Counted from the first letter of the stretch, positions 1 to 5,534 are shown. The stretch: DNA of 5,584 nt from an uncultured Candidatus Melainabacteria bacterium (GCA_934693235.1 CAKUUY010000040.1:1-5584), one strand, 5' to 3'. Translations and numbers: made by a program. The notes: generated by a model from the sequence alone, not told the origin.

Positions 1-6
1 ACTTAT

Positions 7-38
7 CCTCTCTCCAAGGGAGAGAGTTAGAGAGAGGG
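7..38. repeat. GA/CT-rich inverted repeat with alternative pairing
   Basis: CTCTCTCC (8-15) pairs perfectly with GGAGAGAG (19-26) around a 3-base AAG loop. The same left arm (CCTCTCTC, 7-14) can instead pair with a second GAGAGAGG at 30-37, giving two mutually exclusive hairpins. The general form, a CT-rich arm followed by two GA-rich arms joined by TTA, resembles intergenic REP-like repeats seen in many bacteria; that likeness is from memory. No T-run follows on the plus strand, so it is not a classical terminator, although it could protect the 3' end of a transcript entering from the left. Its role is unknown. Confidence 0.55.
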
Positions 39-95
39 TTTAATTCAAATACAAGTATTGGAAAAAAGAACCAAAACAACTCAAACGAAACGAAC

Positions 96-127
96 TTATT
101 CACTCATTCACCTATTCACTTATTCAC
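96..127 (+). repeat. Four tandem 8-bp repeats (TTATTCAC type)
   Basis: Four contiguous 8-base units occupy 96-103, 104-111, 112-119 and 120-127: TTATTCAC, TCATTCAC, CTATTCAC, TTATTCAC. They differ only in the first two bases and are followed by TTC. The tract lies just before the prepilin AFTLAE motif. The prepilin reading frame is open across it, where it would encode LFTHSPIH followed by LFTS. Eight is not a multiple of three, so gain or loss of one unit would shift the frame of anything translated through it. Confidence 0.8.
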
Positions 128-140
128 TTCAAAAAAAGCC

Positions 141-218
141 GCATTTACTTTGGCAGAAGGTGCTACGCACGTAGCCCACTGTAAAGACTCACGCAAAGTA
201 GCATTTACATTGGCGGAA
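141..218 (+). repeat. Duplicated AFTLAE-coding 18-mer, 60 bp apart
   Basis: Bases 141-158 and 201-218 both encode AFTLAE and match at 16 of 18 positions; both differences are third-position synonymous changes (ACT/ACA and GCA/GCG). The offset is exactly 60 bp, or 20 codons, so the frame is kept. The segment between them contains the palindromic dispersed repeat. The first copy follows AAAAAAGCC (KKA), which looks like a normal prepilin leader end, while only the second copy is followed by the membrane helix. This is the footprint expected of an insertion with duplication of the target, or of recombination between two pilin genes. Confidence 0.8.
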
Positions 219-857
219 GTTTTAATCACTCTCGGGATTATTGGTGTTGTTGCTGCTTTGACATTGCCGAGTTTTATTGCAAATTATAAAGAAAAAGAAC
301 TTGTTGTAAAGGCTAAAAAGAGTTATTCTGATATTCAAAATGCTATACTATTAGCACAACAAGAAAATGGAAACATTGGAGATAATTCAGCTTTATTTAA
401 TTTTTCGGACGGATATTCAAAGGTTACTGAAAATTTTTCTAAATATTTTAAAGATGCCAAGTTTTGTAAAAATCAAGTGAAATGCAAAAATTTTTATTAT
501 GATATTTTGTACGCAGCTCCCAACTATGATTCATCAGGGAATTTAAAAGTGTATTACACAAATAAACCTAAAATAATACTCACAAGTGGGGCAGTTTTGC
601 ATATAAATGAATTAATTCAAAATTGTGATTCTGTTAGGACAGAAATTACTTATGATAAAGATGGAAATCCTACTTCTAAAGATAATCATACTCAATATTG
701 CGCGATTGTTCATTTTGATGTCAATGGACCAAAAGCGCCAAATCAATTTGGAAAAGATGTTTTTTCTGCAGTTGTGTATAAAGATAAAGTCGTTCCTGAC
801 AAATGGGCTCAGATTGGAGGTAAAGCTTTGATTAATATTTTGTCCGGAAAAGAATAA
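150..857 (+). CDS. Type IV prepilin-like protein (class III-type N-terminal helix), start uncertain
   Basis: This is a pilin or pseudopilin-like protein, expected to be inserted in the inner membrane, cleaved by a prepilin peptidase and possibly assembled into a pilus or type II secretion pseudopilus. Numbered from the TTG at 150, the processing site is A18/F19 in AFTLAEVLITLGIIGVVAA, with the conserved Glu at mature position 5 (E23) and a hydrophobic helix to about residue 40. Ala replaces the usual Gly at -1. The globular part has four cysteines (C106, C112, C159, C184) that could form disulfides, and a late DVNGPKAPNQFGKDVF block (190-205) that I recall from related pilins. There is no ATG or GTG start: TTG 150 is the only listed candidate, has no Shine-Dalgarno sequence and lies inside a first copy of AFTLAE. 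The frame is open back to base 3, so the true start may lie left of the window. The leader carries an inserted repeat. The protein class is secure; start and expression are not. Confidence 0.85.
   Translation: MAEGATHVAHCKDSRKVAFTLAEVLITLGIIGVVAALTLPSFIANYKEKELVVKAKKSYSDIQNAILLAQQENGNIGDNSALFNFSDGYSKVTENFSKYFKDAKFCKNQVKCKNFYYDILYAAPNYDSSGNLKVYYTNKPKIILTSGAVLHINELIQNCDSVRTEITYDKDGNPTSKDNHTQYCAIVHFDVNGPKAPNQFGKDVFSAVVYKDKVVPDKWAQIGGKALINILSGKE
157..184 (+). repeat. Dispersed palindromic repeat, copy A (inside prepilin leader)
   Basis: This 28-base stretch matches 5426-5453 at 27 of 28 positions (A at 178 against T at 5447). Its core is the inverted repeat GCTACG-CA-CGTAGC (162-175), which could fold as a 5-bp stem with a GCAC loop. 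Read in the prepilin frame it gives GATHVAHC. After base 184 the similarity to the right-hand copies ends. No transposase is present, so if it moves it does so non-autonomously. Confidence 0.8.
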
Positions 858-858
858 A

Positions 859-895
859 TATCCACGAAAATTCTCAATGGACATTTTCGCGGATA
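859..895 (-). terminator. Hairpin between convergent prepilin and SEC-C genes
   Basis: Arms 859-871 and 883-895 form a 13-bp stem around an 11-base loop. On the plus strand there is one A-C mismatch; on the minus strand the same position is a G-U pair, so the RNA stem is uninterrupted. On the minus strand it is followed by a moderately T-rich TTTATTCTTTT tract, whereas the plus side continues A-rich. It therefore fits best as the terminator of the minus-strand SEC-C gene, although it begins only 2 bases after the prepilin stop and may also protect that mRNA. Confidence 0.6.
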
Positions 896-921
896 ATAAA
901 AAATAATAATATAATCAATCC

Positions 922-2193
922 TTATAAATTTGCGCCACAGCATTTTTTGAATTTTTTACCGCTTCCGCAAGGGCAAGGATCGTTTCTCCCGATTTTACTT
1001 AGATCAATTCCCTCTAACGACGGTTTTTCAATGTCTTCTTCAATTATGCCTAGTGTTTTTGAGAACGCTTTTGATTTATACAAAACTGTAGTTGAAGAAA
1101 AGATTTTGTTTTCTAAATATCTTGATTTATAGTGTTCCAAAAGTTCATCTAATGTGTAATTTGCGTTAAGCAACTTGTTGACTATATCTATAAAGTTTTC
1201 GTGACGTTCTGCAACTCTTTTGATAATATTAGCAGAGAATTTGTCGTTTTCTAAGAAGAACAATACGCAAGCTTTTGCGTTTTCAACACTTTCAAAGTCT
1301 TCAAAGATTTTGTTGAAAGTTGCAAAGAATGGTACGGCATATAAACCGAGTTCTTTATCAAAGATAATACCTACGTCATAAACTTCTTTATGAGAAGAAA
1401 AACCGCCCAAAGAGTTTTCTAGGAAGTTTTCGTAAGAGTTGTTGAATTCTGTAACATTGAAAAATTTGAAGTTTTCCGGTAATTCAATTCTGTCTTTAAA
1501 GTCTATTTTTTCGCCACCCTCTGCAAAATCGTTAAAAGCTCCGATTAAATCGTCGGCATATTTATTTGTAGTAACAATTTCATCAGTGCCGAAGAAATCA
1601 ATAAATTTGTTGTAAATATCTTTTACTTCTTTTTCGATTTCTTTTTGTTTATCGGGGTTGTCAAGGTAAACCAATTCCGGATTTTGAATGATTTTTGCGA
1701 CAGAATATCTCAAGGCATCATCTTTTCTTGATGATGGCAAAACTCCTGAAATTTCAAGCAAATAATATGACTTTTCAAACTTAAAAATTCTAGCAACAAC
1801 ATATTGACCGGCTCCAATTCCTCTAAAGCTTGTCATTTTTACCAGCGAAACAACGCTGTATGTTTTTTCGTTGATAATATTATTTAGGTCAAATCCGTTT
1901 TGCAAAACTCTTTTAACTTCAAAAATTGAAGACATTGATGCCATTAAAGCTTTCACGATTTTTTTAGTAGACGCAGGAATTTTTTTTGTGTTTTCTAAAT
2001 ACAGTGTTAAAATACTTTTGTTGTTTAAATTTCTCTCAAAAATATAGTTAAAACATGCAGATTGTAAGTTCATTCCATTAACTGTTTTGATATATTCTTC
2101 AAAATCCGGTTTAACCAGTTCGTCTTTTTGGATAAACTCTGCCAATTCTTTAATTACGTCGTTAATTTCTTTCAAGTCTTCTAAAATAAGCAT
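922..2193 (-). CDS. SEC-C metal-binding motif protein, 423 aa
   Basis: The carboxyl end carries a canonical SEC-C motif, RNDPCPCGSGKKFKKCC (403-419), with the C-x-C-x8-CC ligand set C407, C409, C418 and C419. In SecA this zinc motif contacts SecB and ribosomes, and the same motif occurs at the end of many otherwise unrelated proteins. Residues 1-400 are soluble-looking, rich in Lys, Glu and Phe, probably mostly helical, with no signal peptide or membrane segment, and match no family I can name. The ATG at 2193 is supported by an AGGGAGAG Shine-Dalgarno sequence 4 bases upstream. The protein is too short and too different to be SecA; a cytoplasmic role near translation or export is only an inference from the motif. 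It lies 74 bp downstream of the codirectional TPR gene, with no hairpin between them. Confidence 0.85.
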   Translation of the reverse strand: MLILEDLKEINDVIKELAEFIQKDELVKPDFEEYIKTVNGMNLQSACFNYIFERNLNNKSILTLYLENTKKIPASTKKIVKALMASMSSIFEVKRVLQNGFDLNNIINEKTYSVVSLVKMTSFRGIGAGQYVVARIFKFEKSYYLLEISGVLPSSRKDDALRYSVAKIIQNPELVYLDNPDKQKEIEKEVKDIYNKFIDFFGTDEIVTTNKYADDLIGAFNDFAEGGEKIDFKDRIELPENFKFFNVTEFNNSYENFLENSLGGFSSHKEVYDVGIIFDKELGLYAVPFFATFNKIFEDFESVENAKACVLFFLENDKFSANIIKRVAERHENFIDIVNKLLNANYTLDELLEHYKSRYLENKIFSSTTVLYKSKAFSKTLGIIEEDIEKPSLEGIDLSKIGRNDPCPCGSGKKFKKCCGANL

Positions 2194-2197
2194 ATTA

Positions 2198-2205
2198 CTC
2201 TCCCT
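2198..2205 (-). promoter_or_regulatory. Ribosome binding site of the SEC-C gene
   Basis: The minus strand reads AGGGAGAG followed by TAAT and then ATG. It is the only clear Shine-Dalgarno sequence before any gene in this window and fixes the start at 2193. Confidence 0.7.
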
Positions 2206-2216
2206 TTTGTATAAAA

Positions 2217-2245
2217 AGAATAACTTAAAAGAATTAAAAACTCAA
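2217..2245 (-). promoter_or_regulatory. Possible weak promoter for the SEC-C gene
   Basis: On the minus strand TTGAGT (2240-2245) and TATTCT (2217-2222) are separated by 17 bp, each matching four of six consensus bases. The predicted start near 2210 would give a 17-base leader holding the Shine-Dalgarno sequence. The region is very AT-rich, so such matches are easy to find by chance. Read-through from the TPR gene is the alternative. Confidence 0.3.
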
Positions 2246-2267
2246 TACTATAATAGGATAATAATGT

Positions 2268-3344
2268 TTATGGTCTGTTAACAAGAGTAGTTTCTTGGTT
2301 GAATTCGCATTCAGGACACATTTTTTTAGCTGTTTTTTTGTCTAAATCAGCACCTTTGGTGTCTCCAAGCACAGTTTTGGCAATACCTCTATTAAAGTAT
2401 GCTGCTGATGGCGAAAAATGTACATCTTTCTTTTGTTCGTATGCTTTAACTAAATTATCCAGTTCTGAATATGCAGTTTTGTAATCTTTGTTCTTTAGTA
2501 GATAGATAGCTTTTTCATATCGTAACAAATACCTTGCAGGCTCGGATTCTTCTGTGTTAATAGCTTTATCAAACTCAGAAAGCATGGTTTTGTAAGGCAA
2601 ATAGTGTATTTTTACTCCGACAATGTTTTCAGAAAAGTTATCTGACAAGCTGTATTTGTTGGCCAATTCGTAATCAGCGACAGCTTCCTTGTATTGTTTT
2701 AGTTCAAATTTTGCGTAAGCCCTTTGTGCATAAACATTTGGAGAAATCGGTACAAATTTTAAATAAACATTTGCAAGATTTACAGCAGACTTGTATTTTT
2801 TTGCAATATTAAAATTAGTTATATATAATGGTGTAATAATGTATCCTAAGAAAATAGCGATTACCAATAACATTACATATATACTTTTTCTTGGAGTTGA
2901 AATGTATTCTTGAAAACTTTTTTCGTCAATGTTTTTTATAGTAGGTGCAAATTTAGTTTTTTTACCAAGTCCGAAAGTTTTTTCAAGATATTTTTCAAAA
3001 AAACTGTTTGCAACTATATAAGTCAAATATAATGCCAGTAACGGAATAATAGATAGCGTTAAAACAGTAATAAAAAATGGTAACTCCATAAAATTGACGA
3101 AATAAGGGAAAATAACCGCATATAAGTATAACAAAATTTCGGCTACAACAACAGTGTTTAAAATTGTTGTATATTTTCTATATTCTTTGTTGAACTCAGA
3201 AATTTGTTCTTCTGATAATTTCTGTTGATAGAGATATCCGATATTACGCATAATTCCTGCGATAACAGTGTTGCTTCCTATTTCATAATGATTGCAGTAT
3301 TGAGAATTGATAAAAATAAATTTTCTAAAATCGTTAATATTCAT
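2268..3344 (-). CDS. Membrane-anchored TPR protein, 358 aa
   Basis: No specific family is recognised. The protein has a soluble amino end (1-60), two adjacent hydrophobic helices (about 62-84 and 88-112), a basic loop containing GKKTKF and PRKS, a third helix (about 154-173), and a carboxyl half with TPR-like helical pairs. The clearest repeats are at about 203-232 (AYAKFELKQYKEAVADYELA) and 314-341 (AYFNRGIAKTVLGDTKGADL), with a weaker one near 275-301. A late CPEC pair (C343, C346) is visible. The positive loop between helices 2 and 3 suggests it is cytoplasmic, which would place the TPR domain outside the membrane. TPR domains bind other proteins, so a scaffold or assembly role at the envelope is plausible but unproven. 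The ATG at 3344 has no Shine-Dalgarno sequence and lies 7 bases after a strong -10 box, so translation is probably leaderless. The SEC-C gene follows 74 bp downstream. Confidence 0.85.
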   Translation of the reverse strand: MNINDFRKFIFINSQYCNHYEIGSNTVIAGIMRNIGYLYQQKLSEEQISEFNKEYRKYTTILNTVVVAEILLYLYAVIFPYFVNFMELPFFITVLTLSIIPLLALYLTYIVANSFFEKYLEKTFGLGKKTKFAPTIKNIDEKSFQEYISTPRKSIYVMLLVIAIFLGYIITPLYITNFNIAKKYKSAVNLANVYLKFVPISPNVYAQRAYAKFELKQYKEAVADYELANKYSLSDNFSENIVGVKIHYLPYKTMLSEFDKAINTEESEPARYLLRYEKAIYLLKNKDYKTAYSELDNLVKAYEQKKDVHFSPSAAYFNRGIAKTVLGDTKGADLDKKTAKKMCPECEFNQETTLVNRP

Positions 3345-3351
3345 GGTTTAC

Positions 3352-3380
3352 ATTCTAGCATTTTTTATAAAATTTTGCAA
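3352..3380 (-). promoter_or_regulatory. Promoter of the TPR gene, predicted leaderless
   Basis: On the minus strand a TTGCAA -35 (3375-3380), a 17-bp spacer and a TAGAAT -10 (3352-3357) preceded by TGC (extended -10) form a good housekeeping-sigma promoter. The -10 ends 7 bases before the ATG, so the expected transcription start falls at 3345 or 3344, at the start codon itself. Confidence 0.75.
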
Positions 3381-3386
3381 TTAGGA

Positions 3387-3415
3387 TTTACAAAAATTTT
3401 TTCGGGATGTATAAT
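3387..3415 (+). promoter_or_regulatory. Promoter reading toward tRNA-Pro
   Basis: TTTACA (3387-3392, five of six to consensus) and a perfect TATAAT (3410-3415) are separated by 17 bp on the plus strand. The predicted start near 3422 gives a leader of about 120 nt before tRNA-Pro. The -35 box lies only 6 bp from the -35 box of the oppositely directed TPR promoter, so the two are back to back. The TATAAT overlaps the first of three TTCGGGATGTA-like copies. Confidence 0.7.
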
Positions 3416-3443
3416 TGTGATGTAAAAATTGAATAGAATATTT

Positions 3444-3506
3444 CGGGATGTAGCACTCTGCCGAACAAATCGATTGATAATCGATTTGAGAGAGGGGTAG
3501 CGCACT
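3444..3506 (+). pseudogene. Degenerate 5'-half copy of tRNA-Pro with a hairpin in its D-loop
   Basis: CGGGATGTAGC (3444-3454) is identical to the start of the intact tRNA-Pro downstream, followed after a small change by TCTG. GGTAGCGCACT (3496-3506) then repeats the rest of the D-arm. Between the two pieces, where the D-loop should be continuous, lies an extra segment holding a perfect 10-bp hairpin. No matching anticodon arm, T-arm or 3' acceptor strand follows, so it cannot be a working tRNA. It lies inside the predicted leader of the tRNA-Pro transcript. Confidence 0.6.
3466..3488 (+). repeat. Perfect 10-bp inverted repeat
   Basis: CAAATCGATT (3466-3475), GAT loop, AATCGATTTG (3479-3488). 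It interrupts the degenerate tRNA half. CTCT at 3456-3459 and AGAG just after the right arm could extend the structure after small internal loops. No T-run follows, so it is not a typical terminator. Confidence 0.75.
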
Positions 3507-3510
3507 CGAG

Positions 3511-3526
3511 CAAAACGAAAGTTTTG
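3511..3526 (+). repeat. Small hairpin with GAAA tetraloop
   Basis: CAAAAC GAAA GTTTTG forms a 6-bp stem closed by a GNRA-type tetraloop, 15 bases before the mature tRNA. Like the preceding hairpin it is bounded by CAAA and TTTG and preceded by GA-purine, so the two may be related. Confidence 0.55.
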
Positions 3527-3541
3527 TGATTTAAGTAATAT

Positions 3542-3615
3542 CGGGATGTAGCGCAGTCTGGTAGCGCACTGTGTTCGGGTCGCAGGGGTCGCAAGTTCAA
3601 ATCTTGTCATCCCGA
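3542..3615 (+). tRNA. tRNA-Pro (anticodon CGG)
   Basis: The complete cloverleaf can be read. The acceptor CGGGATG pairs perfectly with CATCCCG and the discriminator is A3615. The D-arm is GCGC/GCGC with GG in the loop. The anticodon arm CTGTG/CGCAG has a TTCGGGT loop whose anticodon CGG reads CCG proline codons. The variable loop has 5 bases, and the T-arm is GCAAG/CTTGT with TTCAAAT. The 3' CCA is not encoded and must be added by the CCA-adding enzyme. Six T residues (3616-3621) follow directly and probably end transcription. The gene converges with the ClC gene, whose stop is 21 bases away. The strong promoter at 3387-3415 is its likely source, with RNase P trimming the long leader. Confidence 0.95.
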
Positions 3616-3635
3616 TTTTTTATATATTATATATT

Positions 3636-5327
3636 TTACACTACTCTATTTATATCTTCTCTTGTGATTAAGCCTTTTATTTTGTTGTTTTTGTCTATTA
3701 CAACAAGACTTTGTGTGTTATTTGAATGGAGTCTGAAGTATGCAATATAGAGATTTTCAGAAGTTTCAATTGTAACTGGTGACGGGTTCATAAGTTTGTT
3801 AATCTCGCTATTGTCATCAACTCCTTGAAAAATCGCGTCTTCAATGTCTGCTTTAGTAATTATTCCGAGTAGTTTGTTTTTGTCGTTTTTTACGGGGTAA
3901 GTTTTGTAGCCGAATTCCTTAATTTTTTCTTGTGCATCTTTAATCGTCGTGTTTGGAGAAAAACAAATGACATTAGTTTGCATGTGAGTTTTTACCAATA
4001 AAGAACTTAAGTATTTGGCTTCCGGGGATTTTACCTGATTTACTATTAATGTTGCGTAAATCGGTCTATGGTTAAGTTTTTCGGCAATCAAGTCTGCAAT
4101 TGCCGCGCTTAACATTATTGGTAAAATGTGCGTGTACCCTGCAGTCATTTCAAAAACCATTACAACGGCAGTAATTGGAGTTCTTGCTACTGCTGCAAGA
4201 AAAGCCCCCATTCCAATCATCGACATTACAACAACATCGACGTGAAATCCAAATATATTAAAAACAGATGCAACAATGTATCCTAGAAACGAGCCTAGCA
4301 TAAGCATTGGCAGAAATATTCCACCTGCAGCTCCGGAGCCGAAACAAAGCGGTGTAACAAAGAATTTTACTGCAAAAATTAACAAAACCAATGATAACGA
4401 TAATTTGTGTTGCAATAATAAATCGACGGACAAATTTCCGGAACCCAAAACATAAGGAATAAAAATTCCGATTATTCCGACAAAAAATCCTGCAATAGCC
4501 GGTTTTAGCCAGTTTGGGATTTTGTCCATTTTTTCAAAAAGTTCGTTGTTTTTATATATAACTTTTGCAAACGCAACGCCTAAAAATCCTGCGATAATTC
4601 CTAAAATTATACAAACAGAAATTCCCTCAAGCGACAAATCGTGCGTGATATAAGGAATTGTGAATGACGGGTTGTTGCCTAAAAAATGCCTTGCGACAGA
4701 AGAAGCAGTAACTGTTGCGACAAGTACAGGAAAAAGCAACGAAGCCGAAAACTTGTTCACTAATTCTTCCAAAACAAATATTGTTCCGGCAATCGGAGCA
4801 TTAAAAGTAGCGCCGATGGCAGAACCGGCACCGGCTGCGATGAGTTTACTTTGGTTTGTACCGCGCATTTTGAATAGCTTTCCGACTAATGCTCCGGCAC
4901 CTGCGCCAAGTTGTACACTTGGTCCCTCTCTGCCGAGTGACAAACCTGTTCCTATCCCTGCAACACCGGCTAAAAACTTGACAATAATACTTCTTACACG
5001 TGTGATATTGCCCATTCGTGCCATCACCATTTTTACAAACGGAATTCCGCTTCCTTTAGTTTCCGGTGCAAATTTAAAAACCAAAACTCCCGAAATCAGA
5101 CCGCCAAGAGTTGTTATAATAGGAAAAATCAAAAGTTTGTGGATTAAATCGAATTGTGAAATGAAATTTTGAATAAAGGTAAAAAGTTTGTTAATGCTAA
5201 CCTTGAAAAAAACAACAAGTATGCCGGAAATTAACCCGACAAGGATAGCTTGGAGAATAATTTTGCTCCTTGCTATTTCTTGCAAAAAATATCCGGTGTT
5301 TTTGAAAAACTTTTTCCCTAGTTTCAT
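3636..5327 (-). CDS. ClC-family chloride/proton antiporter with C-terminal CBS pair
   Basis: A ClC membrane protein, 563 aa, expected to exchange chloride (or another small anion) for protons across the inner membrane. All signature segments are present: GSGIP (92-96, with the anion-coordinating Ser93), GREGP (132-136, with gating Glu134), GGIFLP (335-340) and RPIYATL with Tyr424 in the place of the E. coli ClC-ec1 Tyr445. VLEEL places Glu188 where ClC-ec1 has its internal proton glutamate Glu203. Having both glutamates argues for an antiporter rather than a passive channel or the fluoride-specific CLC-F branch. About ten or more hydrophobic helices fill 20-430. Two CBS domains (about 449-503 and 511-563) follow in the cytoplasm and may bind adenine nucleotides. 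The ATG at 5327 has no Shine-Dalgarno sequence and follows a perfect TATAAT by 6 bases. The gene stands alone. Function is confident; the ion preference is inferred. Confidence 0.95.
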   Translation of the reverse strand: MKLGKKFFKNTGYFLQEIARSKIILQAILVGLISGILVVFFKVSINKLFTFIQNFISQFDLIHKLLIFPIITTLGGLISGVLVFKFAPETKGSGIPFVKMVMARMGNITRVRSIIVKFLAGVAGIGTGLSLGREGPSVQLGAGAGALVGKLFKMRGTNQSKLIAAGAGSAIGATFNAPIAGTIFVLEELVNKFSASLLFPVLVATVTASSVARHFLGNNPSFTIPYITHDLSLEGISVCIILGIIAGFLGVAFAKVIYKNNELFEKMDKIPNWLKPAIAGFFVGIIGIFIPYVLGSGNLSVDLLLQHKLSLSLVLLIFAVKFFVTPLCFGSGAAGGIFLPMLMLGSFLGYIVASVFNIFGFHVDVVVMSMIGMGAFLAAVARTPITAVVMVFEMTAGYTHILPIMLSAAIADLIAEKLNHRPIYATLIVNQVKSPEAKYLSSLLVKTHMQTNVICFSPNTTIKDAQEKIKEFGYKTYPVKNDKNKLLGIITKADIEDAIFQGVDDNSEINKLMNPSPVTIETSENLYIAYFRLHSNNTQSLVVIDKNNKIKGLITREDINRVV

Positions 5328-5333
5328 AGGATG

Positions 5334-5339
5334 ATTATA
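5334..5339 (-). promoter_or_regulatory. -10 box of the ClC gene, predicted leaderless start
   Basis: The minus strand reads TATAAT, six bases (CATCCT), then ATG. With normal spacing the transcription start is the A of the start codon. No good -35 is present: the best at 17-18 bp is a TTTCCC or TTCCCC sequence matching about half of consensus. A second -10-like TATTAT overlaps just upstream and would give a leader of only a few bases. Confidence 0.55.
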
Positions 5340-5423
5340 TAATAAAAAAGCTGTTGGGGAAAGTTTTATGGAGATGGCTGGATGCTTGGAGGCAAAGTCT
5401 GTATTATAAAAGTTACTAGGACG

Positions 5424-5534
5424 TTAAGGTGCTACGCACGTAGCCCTCTGTAACAATATTTGTTCATACCTCATATTTTGGTGTATAGTTCTTACGCACG
5501 TAGCCCGCTGTGACAATATTTGTCCATACCTCAT
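5424..5534 (-). CDS. Possible 36-aa repeat-encoded peptide (doubtful)
   Basis: Because 60 is a multiple of three, the tandem repeat keeps one frame on the minus strand. From ATG at 5534 it gives two versions of a MRYxQILxQRATCV module joined by RTIHQN, ending in TAA at 5424-5426. There is no Shine-Dalgarno sequence, no obvious promoter and a stop 33 bases further upstream in the frame. Four of the six differences between the units fall in this ORF; two are silent or conservative at best, which is too little to infer selection. It is most likely a by-product of the repeat. Confidence 0.15.
   Translation of the reverse strand: MRYGQILSQRATCVRTIHQNMRYEQILLQRATCVAP

Noticed and set aside
612..884. 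Minus-strand ORF antisense to the prepilin, and a plus-strand ORF at 625-831 in another frame
   Set aside because: Both are inside the prepilin gene, have no ribosome binding site and no recognisable domain.
947..1132. Plus-strand short ORFs antisense to the SEC-C and TPR genes (also 2087-2281, 2299-2484 and 3225-3425)
   Set aside because: They overlap clear genes on the other strand and show no ribosome binding site or family likeness.
922..2193. SecA, or a truncated SecA
   Set aside because: Only the terminal SEC-C motif is shared; no Walker A, DEAD-type or preprotein-binding sequence is present in the first 400 residues.
3511..3540. GAAA-loop hairpin as a terminator before tRNA-Pro
   Set aside because: The stem is short and AT-rich and is followed by TGATTTAAG rather than a T-run; stopping here would silence the tRNA.
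3365..3610. Minus-strand ORF of 81 codons, and an overlapping 70-codon ORF at 3388-3600
   Set aside because: Their amino ends are the antisense of the tRNA-Pro, a well-known source of false ORFs, and the rest crosses promoters and hairpins.
4660..5172. Plus-strand ORF of 170 codons
   Set aside because: It lies wholly inside the ClC gene on the opposite strand; its Pro/Ala/Thr-rich, low-complexity translation is typical of an antisense shadow.
3636..5327. Fluoride-specific CLC-F transporter
   Set aside because: The GREGP and GSGIP motifs, both proton-path glutamates and the CBS pair fit the chloride/proton branch, and no fluoride riboswitch or crcB gene is visible.
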